Shown one piece after another: positions 1 to 5,256 of a DNA stretch of 8,725 nt. The DNA comes from Acidobacteriota bacterium. Its GTDB lineage: Bacteria; Acidobacteriota; Terriglobia; Terriglobales; Acidobacteriaceae. The notes under the pieces were generated by a model, which was given only the letters and a program-made list of their open reading frames with translations, did not search any database and was not told the DNA's origin. The DNA lies in contig JAJZIF010000134.1 of the NCBI GenBank assembly GCA_021810735.1, forward strand, positions 1 to 8,725, in the 5' to 3' direction. The first letter of the stretch is position 1; each line of letters opens with the position of its first letter. The position numbers and the translations under genes were made by a program.

Positions 1-1
1 A

Positions 2-94
2 GAAGCTGCTTCTCCTACGTCCAATGAGCATGCCGAGGATGCGGACGCAGTCGTCGAGATTGCGTCTCGAGGGGCAAAACATGTTGGCACGTAA
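2..94 (+). CDS. 3' end of an unidentified upstream gene (partial)
   Basis: A reading frame enters from the left edge and stays open for 30 codons before TAA at 92-94. It reads as an acidic, ordinary-looking tail ending in VVEIASRGAKHVGT. The stop lies 14 bases inside the following acetyltransferase gene, an overlap typical of translationally coupled neighbours, so both are probably in one operon. Too little is visible to name a family. An arginine-pathway gene would fit the context, but the tail matches no arginine enzyme that I recognise. The acetyltransferase frame is also open to the left edge here, so the reading rests mainly on the plausible composition and the coupled overlap. Confidence 0.5.
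   Translation, partial: EAASPTSNEHAEDADAVVEIASRGAKHVGT
69..74 (+). promoter_or_regulatory. Ribosome binding site deciding the acetyltransferase start
   Basis: GAGGGG sits 6 bases before ATG at 81. The upstream in-frame ATGs (24, 30, 39) have no comparable site and would add residues before the first strand of the GNAT fold, so the ATG at 81 is preferred. Confidence 0.6.
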
Positions 95-599
95 GGCGCG
101 TTTGCCGGATGCGGACGCGATCCACGGCCTAATTCGCAGTCTCTCCTACGATGGCACTTTGCTGCCACGCAGCCCGGCGGAAATCTATGAGAACATTCGC
201 GATTTCACTGTGGTGGAAACCGAGGAAGGAAAGTTTCTCGGTTGCGGAGCGCTACATCTCTATGGGCCGCATCTTGCAGAAATACGCTCCATCGCCGTCA
301 GCGAAGAATCGATGCATCAAGGCGCGGGCGGTCACCTGATAGAGGCGTTGCTCGAGGAAGCCGAAAGCCACAGCGTTCCCTGCGTCTGCTTATTCACCCG
401 CATACCCGGATTTTTCCAACGGTTCGGATTTGAGCAGGTGGACCGCACCGCTCTGCCGGACAAAATTTACAAGGATTGCGCGAATTGTCCGCGGCTGAAT
501 GCGTGCGACGAGTTCGCCATGGCGCGCGGTGCGTTGCCGGCCACAGCGGTTCTGGGACCGGTGAGAGTCAAAGAACATCTGGTTCCATTGCAAGTGTAG
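81..599 (+). CDS. GNAT acetyltransferase, short N-acetylglutamate synthase (ArgA-like)
   Basis: This 172-residue protein is a single GNAT domain. It probably transfers acetyl from acetyl-CoA to the amino group of glutamate, the first step of arginine synthesis, in the cytoplasm. The first strand is ARKARLPDADAIHGLI (3-18). The acetyl-CoA binding segment is IRSIAVSEES then HQGAGGHL (about 68-86), and the family's FFQRFGFEQV follows at 111-120. Near the C-terminus is DCANCPRLNACDEFAM (132-147), a CxxC-x5-C pattern I associate with short, free-standing ArgA proteins that lack the kinase-like domain of the long enzyme. The first basic residue of the usual R/Q-x-x-G-x-G/A loop appears to be Met78. 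The gene overlaps the frame before it by 14 bases and ends 19 bases from the convergent ABC gene. argJ lies about 0.8 kb downstream, which supports an arginine role. The general GNAT call is firm; the substrate is inferred. Confidence 0.82.
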   Translation: MLARKARLPDADAIHGLIRSLSYDGTLLPRSPAEIYENIRDFTVVETEEGKFLGCGALHLYGPHLAEIRSIAVSEESMHQGAGGHLIEALLEEAESHSVPCVCLFTRIPGFFQRFGFEQVDRTALPDKIYKDCANCPRLNACDEFAMARGALPATAVLGPVRVKEHLVPLQV

Positions 600-618
600 A
601 GCGGGCGTCCGAGGCAAA

Positions 619-1413
619 TCACCACGCATGATAGAAGCCGTTTCGTTCGCCAAGTTCCACCTCGACTCCAAACAGTCGCCGCAGTCGGTCTGCGGTCAGC
701 AGCCCAGCTTTCGACCCGTCGTCGACGATGCGACCCGCCTGCATCATGACCACGCGATCGATCTCCGGCAGGATGTCCGAAAGATGATGCGTAATCAGCA
801 AAATTCCGGTCCCTTGCTGGGCAAGCCGGCGCATCGTATGTCGCAGTTCCCATTGCGCGGCCAAATCGAGCCCGTTGCTTGGTTCGTCCAGCAGCAGAAA
901 GCTTGGTCGATGGACGATGGCTCGCCCAATCAGAATACGTTTTGTCTCTCCGGCCGACATTTGTCCTACCGGCTTGTCACGCAGGTGCTCGACTTCCAGC
1001 AGATGAAGAATTTCGTCCGCCCGCTCCCACATTTGCGGGGTCACGTGGAAATGCGGCCACAGTGTGGAACTCGAAAAAAATCCAGACACGATTACATCGC
1101 GACCCGTTGTATGAGGAGTGCGCTCGCCTGGAAGGTCCGCAGAGACGATCCCCAAGTGCTGGCGCAATTCGCTCAGGTCCCATCGTTCCTCCCCGAAGAT
1201 TCGGAGATACGAGCCTTCCCGCACCAGCGGATAACGCTGGCACGTGAGAGTCTGGATCAGCGTGGTTTTTCCGCAACCATTCGGTCCCAGGATTGCGATG
1301 TGCTCCCGTTGTCCCACCCGCAGCGAAAGCTCATGCAGCACGATGGCATCGCCTCGCGCCACGGAAATCTTTCTCATTTCAATAAATAACGATGAATCCA
1401 ATTCCATTCCCAT
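619..1413 (-). CDS. ABC transporter ATP-binding protein, ModF/PhrA-like
   Basis: A complete 264-residue nucleotide-binding subunit. Walker A is GPNGCGKTT (43-51), the signature is MSAGE (152-156, instead of LSGGQ), Walker B is FLLLDEP (172-178) followed by SNGLD, and the switch His is in LITHH (206-210). The stretch DVIVSGFFSSSTLW (106-119) and the Ser at the usual Q-loop Gln position (GIVSADL, 88-94) resemble the ModF/PhrA/YlmA group (COG1119). The substrate of that group is poorly defined, and a molybdate role should not be assumed. There is no membrane partner in the window. The start is chosen at 1413, or 1407 two codons later, because the first domain strand (LFIEMRKISVARGD, 9-22) would be cut by starting at Met13. 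No strong ribosome binding site precedes any of these. The gene is convergent with the acetyltransferase and divergent from argJ. Confidence 0.85.
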   Translation of the reverse strand: MGMELDSSLFIEMRKISVARGDAIVLHELSLRVGQREHIAILGPNGCGKTTLIQTLTCQRYPLVREGSYLRIFGEERWDLSELRQHLGIVSADLPGERTPHTTGRDVIVSGFFSSSTLWPHFHVTPQMWERADEILHLLEVEHLRDKPVGQMSAGETKRILIGRAIVHRPSFLLLDEPSNGLDLAAQWELRHTMRRLAQQGTGILLITHHLSDILPEIDRVVMMQAGRIVDDGSKAGLLTADRLRRLFGVEVELGERNGFYHAW

Positions 1414-1417
1414 TCAT

Positions 1418-1424
1418 AAAAGGA
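1418..1424 (+). promoter_or_regulatory. Ribosome binding site deciding the argJ start
   Basis: AAAAGGA ends 8 bases before ATG at 1433 but only 2 bases before the in-frame ATG at 1427. The spacing favours 1433. The site falls inside the short gap between the divergent ABC and argJ starts. Confidence 0.55.
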
Positions 1425-1432
1425 TAATGGCA

Positions 1433-2680
1433 ATGTCGCACGAAACCTTCGGACCTCCCTCTTTCTCCTTCGCTCATACGCCGGCGGGCTTTCGCTTTGG
1501 CGCGGTGCGGGCAGGCGTCAAACCCAGCGGTAAGCCCGACTTTGCCTGCGCCCAGGCTATCGAAGGAACAACCGCCGCCGCCGTCTTCACAAGCAATCGT
1601 CTGGTCGCTGCACCCGTCATCGTGGGCCGTGAACACCTGCGACAATCGGGTGGCCGGGTACGCTTCGTTGCGGTCAACGCCGGCAACGCCAACTGCGCCA
1701 CGGGAGAGCAAGGTGTGGCGACTTGCCGGACTGTCTGCAAGGCTGCCGCGCTGAAATTTGGATATTCCGAGCAGGAGATATTTCCTTCTTCCACGGGCAT
1801 CATCGGGGTGCAACTCCCTGGCGAGAAGCTGGTCGCCGCGCTGCCGCATATCGCTGCGCAACTGGGGGAGACAGCCGCACACGTCCAACAGTTCGCCGAA
1901 GCGATCCTTACCACCGACACGCGTGCGAAGATCGCCAGCGCGGAGATCAAGATTGGCGATCGGCAGGTTCGCCTGCTTGGAGTGGCGAAAGGCGCAGGCA
2001 TGATTGCGCCTCGGCTGGTCCCACACGCAACCATGCTGGTCTATCTCTTTACGGATGCCAGCGTTGCCTCACACGATCTGCAAAAGCTTTTGAACGACGC
2101 CGTGCAACCGACCTTCAACTGCATATCGATCGACGGAGATACCTCGACGAATGACACCGTGCTGCTGCTTGCGAGCGGGACGAGCGGCGTATCCGTAACG
2201 CACGCCGCTATGGAGCCAGGCTTAGACGCTTTCTCTCACGCGCTCAAGCAAATCTGCGGATCCCTCGCCCGTCAGATCATTGAGGACGGAGAAGGCGCGG
2301 GTCATGTCATCGAACTGGCGGTTGAGGGCGCGGCATCGGCTGCCGACGCCGAGCGGATCGCACGCAGCATCGCCAACTCTCCCCTGGTCAAGACCGCGTT
2401 CGCAGGGTGCGACCCTAACTGGGGACGCATACTTGCTGCTGCGGGCTACTCTGGAGCGGCGATGGATCCGGGAAAGGCATCGATATGGATCGGCGAACTG
2501 CCCGTTTGCCGGAATGGCCAAACGGCGCCAGATTTTGACAAGGACTGTGTCCATCGCGCCATGAAGGAAAGGACCGTGAATGTTCGCGTGTCGCTCGGAA
2601 TGGGCAATGAACTCTGCGATTTTCTGACCTGCGATCTGACTGCGGAGTACGTGCGCATCAACGCGGAATATTCAACCTGA
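1433..2680 (+). CDS. argJ: Glutamate N-acetyltransferase / amino-acid acetyltransferase ArgJ
   Basis: A full-length 415-residue ArgJ. It moves the acetyl group from N-acetylornithine to glutamate, giving ornithine and N-acetylglutamate; bifunctional members also use acetyl-CoA. Family landmarks are in order: GFRFGAVRAGVKPSGKPD near the N-terminus (19-36), VNAGNANC (81-88), the oxyanion-hole segment SSTGIIG (119-125), KGAGM (186-190), the self-cleavage site between Ala199 and Thr200 in HATML, DGDTSTNDT (234-242), DGEGA (285-289), DPNWGRI (327-333) and the C-terminal YVRINAEYST (406-415). Thr200 becomes the N-terminal nucleophile of the beta chain after autoproteolysis. Compared with the common GMI-x-PNMATML layout, three extra residues precede the cleavage site (PRLVPHATML), and the usual GATK after DGE reads GAGH. 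The frame is open further upstream to 1244, but that part is antisense to the ABC gene. The neighbouring ArgA-like gene would make the acetyl-CoA activity of ArgJ partly redundant. Confidence 0.97.
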   Translation: MSHETFGPPSFSFAHTPAGFRFGAVRAGVKPSGKPDFACAQAIEGTTAAAVFTSNRLVAAPVIVGREHLRQSGGRVRFVAVNAGNANCATGEQGVATCRTVCKAAALKFGYSEQEIFPSSTGIIGVQLPGEKLVAALPHIAAQLGETAAHVQQFAEAILTTDTRAKIASAEIKIGDRQVRLLGVAKGAGMIAPRLVPHATMLVYLFTDASVASHDLQKLLNDAVQPTFNCISIDGDTSTNDTVLLLASGTSGVSVTHAAMEPGLDAFSHALKQICGSLARQIIEDGEGAGHVIELAVEGAASAADAERIARSIANSPLVKTAFAGCDPNWGRILAAAGYSGAAMDPGKASIWIGELPVCRNGQTAPDFDKDCVHRAMKERTVNVRVSLGMGNELCDFLTCDLTAEYVRINAEYST

Positions 2681-3001
2681 TCGAAAGAACCTGAGTGTTT
2701 GTTGTCCCTCGAAGCTCACGTCTGCACAACAGCGGCATGCGGGATTGAGAACTGCAGCATACCCTGCATTCCAGTTATCGGAGCCAAAAGGTCGCGCATC
2801 CGGTGCAAACAGGTGAAGACCATTGGGAATAGAAGACTTCCACGACATCTCCGCCCGGATATTCACAGGTTATTCCACCTCCGCGTGGAAATCAGGGAGC
2901 CGCACAATATCGAAGCAAGTAGGCCATCCCCTAAGCGGGAAACCACTCGAATCGGATGGTCATTGCGATACACTTGATCTAGACGAGGATCCACCCGGAA
3001 A
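2681..3001 (+). other. 321-base gap between argJ and E1 alpha; no gene seen
   Basis: Short frames exist on both strands here (for example a TTG-started frame at 2699-2977), but they are rich in Arg, lack a ribosome binding site and resemble no family. I find no hairpin followed by a T-run that would end argJ. The stretch does hold a perfect 6-base inverted repeat and a repeated TTCCAC...CTCCGC motif (see separate entry). A GAGGA at 2985-2989, 12 bases before the ATG at 3002, is the likely ribosome binding site of the E1 alpha gene. TACACT at 2969-2974 is a weak -10 candidate without a good -35. The region is probably the promoter and leader of the E1 operon. Confidence 0.5.
2873..2890 (+). 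repeat. Perfect inverted repeat in the E1 operon leader
   Basis: TTCCAC, a 6-base loop CTCCGC, then GTGGAA form a perfect hairpin or dyad. A second TTCCAC followed shortly by CTCCGC lies at 2838-2854, 35 bases upstream in the same orientation. No T-run follows, so it is not an intrinsic terminator. It could be an operator or a leader hairpin; equally it could be chance in a gap of this size. Confidence 0.35.
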
Positions 3002-4072
3002 ATGGCGACAAAAGTGAAGGAGCCGGTCGCAGGTGCGGCGGCCACGTCGAACCACCCCAATCCATTGATCGGCAACGATAAGCTGAAGCAGCTGTACAGC
3101 ACGATGCTGAAATGTCGTCTTTTGGAAGAGCGGGCGCGAATCTTAAAGAAGCAGGCGAGATTCAAGGGCAATTATTACGCGGCCGTTGGCCAGGAGGCCG
3201 CAGCCGTCGGCGCGGGCGTCGACCTCCGCCCCGAGGACACAGTGGCTCCCTCGCACCGCGACTTCATTTTGAACTTCATCAAGGGTACGCCGCTAACCGC
3301 AATGTTTAGCCAGCTTTACGGGCGCAGCACTAGCCCGGACAAAGGGCGCTCGGCGCCGGCGCATGGCGGCTATGCGCCCCTCAACATCATCACCCCAAGT
3401 TCGACGATCGCTGCTCAGTTGAACATCGGGACTGGCATCGCGATGGCCAACCAGATGAAGAAGAACGACAATGTAGTGGTCGCTTTTTCTGGGGAAGGCT
3501 CGACATCACTCGGTTTCTGGCACGAAGCGCTGAACTTTGCTGGCGTGCGCAACTTGCCCATCGTGTATGTCTGCCAGAACAACCTCTGGGCGGAATCGGT
3601 CTCCGTAAAGTTGCAGACAAAAGTGGACGACATCAGTCTGAAAGCAATCGGTTACGGTTTCCCAGGCATCACTGTGGACGGCAACGATGTCGTCGCCATG
3701 TATCGCGTTGCGCAGGAAGCGATTGCGCGAGCTCGAACCGGTGGCGGCCCGACCCTGATCGAGGCCAAGACATATCGCTGGTACGGCCACTCGGAAATCG
3801 ACCCGGCCAAATACCGCAGTGCGGAAGAAGTGGAAGAGTGGAAGGCAAAAGATCCGATTGCCGCGATGGAACGGTACCTGACTGGCAAAGATCTTTTTTC
3901 AGACGCCTGGAAGAAAGAGATATCAGAAGAGTTTCAGAAGGAACTCGATGCGGCCATTGACGTTGCGGAGAAGGCACCGCCGCCGGAACCTATCGACTGC
4001 CTGGATTATCTCTACTCCTTCGACATACGCAACCGGGAACTGGATCGCAAGAACTATTCGCCGAAGTTCTAA
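3002..4072 (+). CDS. pdhA: 2-oxo acid (pyruvate-type) dehydrogenase E1 component, alpha subunit
   Basis: A complete 356-residue E1 alpha. With the beta subunit it binds thiamine diphosphate, decarboxylates a 2-oxo acid and passes the acyl group to the lipoyl arm of E2, in the cytoplasm. Landmarks: YYAAVGQEA (58-66), PSHRDF (83-88), the cofactor motif starting GEGS at 164 and closing with QNN at 192-194 (the usual 30-residue spacing), and TYRWYGHSEIDPAKYRS (257-273), which matches the active-site phosphorylation-loop region. The canonical GDG of the Mg-binding motif reads GEG here, with Glu165 in place of Asp. The first 25 residues are a low-complexity Ala/Pro/Asn extension. The start is the only ATG that fits, with GAGGA 12 bases upstream. 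The TYRW-x-GH and DPAKYR wording suits pyruvate or acetoin dehydrogenases better than branched-chain ones, but substrate choice cannot be settled from E1 alone. The beta subunit follows after 30 bases. Confidence 0.9.
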   Translation: MATKVKEPVAGAAATSNHPNPLIGNDKLKQLYSTMLKCRLLEERARILKKQARFKGNYYAAVGQEAAAVGAGVDLRPEDTVAPSHRDFILNFIKGTPLTAMFSQLYGRSTSPDKGRSAPAHGGYAPLNIITPSSTIAAQLNIGTGIAMANQMKKNDNVVVAFSGEGSTSLGFWHEALNFAGVRNLPIVYVCQNNLWAESVSVKLQTKVDDISLKAIGYGFPGITVDGNDVVAMYRVAQEAIARARTGGGPTLIEAKTYRWYGHSEIDPAKYRSAEEVEEWKAKDPIAAMERYLTGKDLFSDAWKKEISEEFQKELDAAIDVAEKAPPPEPIDCLDYLYSFDIRNRELDRKNYSPKF

Positions 4073-4102
4073 ATCATTCAATCCATTGGGGCAATAAGCA
4101 AT

Positions 4103-5095
4103 ATGCCGGTGAGCTATCTAGATGCGATCAACGCTGCTCTCAGAGAAGAAATGCGGCGCGATCCCAATGTTTTCATCCTGGGTGAAGATGTGGGTGTCAT
4201 GGGGGGCGCGTTCGGTGTCACGAAAGGGCTGATTGAAGAATTCGGCGCGGACCGCGTCGTCGACTCCCCATTGGCGGAAGGCATCATTGTCAGCGCTTCC
4301 ATCGGTGCCGCGATGGCTGGATTGCGTCCGGTCGCTGAGATTCAGTTCGTCGACTTCATCACCCCGGCAATGGACGCGATTACCCAGCAGGCAGCCAAGC
4401 TAAGGTATCGTTCCGCGGGAACGCAGACCTGTCCTTTGACGGTTCGCGTCTGCTATGGTGGCGGTACTGGCGGCGGCTTGTATCATAGCCAAACCAACAC
4501 CACATGGTTTGCGCATGAGCCAGGTTTAGTGGTGGTCGCACCCGCCACGGCCAGCGATGCCAAGGGAATGCTGAAAGCCAGCATTCGTCAGGACGATCCG
4601 GTTATTTACTTCGAGCACAAGAAGCTCTATCGCCTGCCCGCCGTGAGGGAGGAACTGCCGGAAGGCGACGACCACCTTGCCGACCTGTTCCATTGCGCGA
4701 TCCGGCGGCCTGGGAAGGACGCGACAATTGTCACCTACGGTTACATGCTGCAGTTGGCATTGCAGGCGGCAGAGAAAGTAGCCGAAGAAAGCGGCGCCAG
4801 CGTCGAGGTGATCGATCTGCGGGTATTGAATCCGCTCGATCACGACACTATCCTGGAGTCCATATCGAGGACCGGCCGCCTCTGCATTGTGCAGGAGGAC
4901 CATCGCACACTCGGAATCGGTTCCGAGATTGCCGCAACGGTTGCGGAGCGGGCCTTCGATTGCCTGGATGCGCCCATTGTGCGCGTCGCAGCTCCCGACG
5001 TTCCCGCCATTCCCGCTGCCGAGGCGATGGAACAGTTCTATATGCCCAATGTGGGCAAAATTGTCGATGCTTTGCACAGGATATTGCAGTATTAG
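4103..5095 (+). CDS. pdhB: 2-oxo acid (pyruvate-type) dehydrogenase E1 component, beta subunit
   Basis: A complete 330-residue E1 beta, the partner of the alpha subunit encoded 30 bases upstream. It starts with the typical SYLDAINAALREEM (4-17) and continues with FILGEDVG (24-31) and DSPLAEGII (54-62), where Glu59 is the residue that contacts the aminopyrimidine ring of thiamine diphosphate. Next come QFVDFITPAMDAI (81-93), YHSQ (127-130) with the active-site His128, and FAHEPGLVVVAPATASDAKG (136-155). The C-terminal domain shows DLRVLNPLD (238-246), QEDHRTLGIGSEI (264-276) and APDVPAIP (297-304). GGGG at 4088-4091 lies 11 bases before the ATG. Length and motif order are normal for the family, with no truncation. 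The glycine-rich loop before YHSQ reads GGGTGGGL where pyruvate dehydrogenases often have GGGIRGGHH, so an acetoin or other branch remains possible. Confidence 0.92.
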   Translation: MPVSYLDAINAALREEMRRDPNVFILGEDVGVMGGAFGVTKGLIEEFGADRVVDSPLAEGIIVSASIGAAMAGLRPVAEIQFVDFITPAMDAITQQAAKLRYRSAGTQTCPLTVRVCYGGGTGGGLYHSQTNTTWFAHEPGLVVVAPATASDAKGMLKASIRQDDPVIYFEHKKLYRLPAVREELPEGDDHLADLFHCAIRRPGKDATIVTYGYMLQLALQAAEKVAEESGASVEVIDLRVLNPLDHDTILESISRTGRLCIVQEDHRTLGIGSEIAATVAERAFDCLDAPIVRVAAPDVPAIPAAEAMEQFYMPNVGKIVDALHRILQY

Positions 5096-5240
5096 GATTT
5101 ATCTGTCGCTGTCACTCTTTTGACAAAAAAAACGACTTCCGGTGCTCCTTTGGATGACGATTCGTGTCTAACAGCAGTAGGATCGGCTGTGGTGTGGTTG
5201 AAAGAACATTTTAGCGATCCCAGTCACTCAACCGCCAGGT

Positions 5241-5245
5241 AAGGA
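5241..5245 (+). promoter_or_regulatory. Ribosome binding site for the TTG-started glucoamylase-like gene
   Basis: AAGGA lies 11 bases before TTG at 5257, the only common start codon between the in-frame stop at 5212-5214 and the Tat motif. The ATG at 5270 is out of frame. Confidence 0.45.
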
Positions 5246-5256
5246 TTATTGCCCGA

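Noticed and set aside
84..104. Sigma-54-like TGGCAC...TTGC
   Set aside because: The distance between the GG and GC elements is too long, and it lies inside the acetyltransferase coding sequence.
37..118. 12-base direct repeat GGATGCGGACGC at 37-48 and 107-118
   Set aside because: Both copies code for Asp-Ala-Asp-Ala in their own frames with common GC-rich codons; no further matching flanks, so likely chance.
628..1389. 253-codon open frame on the plus strand across the ABC gene
   Set aside because: It is antisense to a gene with all ABC motifs; its translation shows no domain and it has no ribosome binding site.
1244..1432. Upstream extension of the argJ frame by 63 codons
   Set aside because: The extra part is antisense to the ABC N-terminus, does not resemble ArgJ, and a well-spaced ribosome binding site supports 1433.
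1379..2034. Two long minus-strand frames over the 5' half of argJ
   Set aside because: They mirror the codon bias of argJ and show no recognisable motif, while the plus-strand frame is an unmistakable ArgJ.
2699..2977. Possible small protein of 92 residues between argJ and the E1 alpha gene
   Set aside because: TTG start, no ribosome binding site, Arg-rich translation without family resemblance, and other frames in the same place are equally open.
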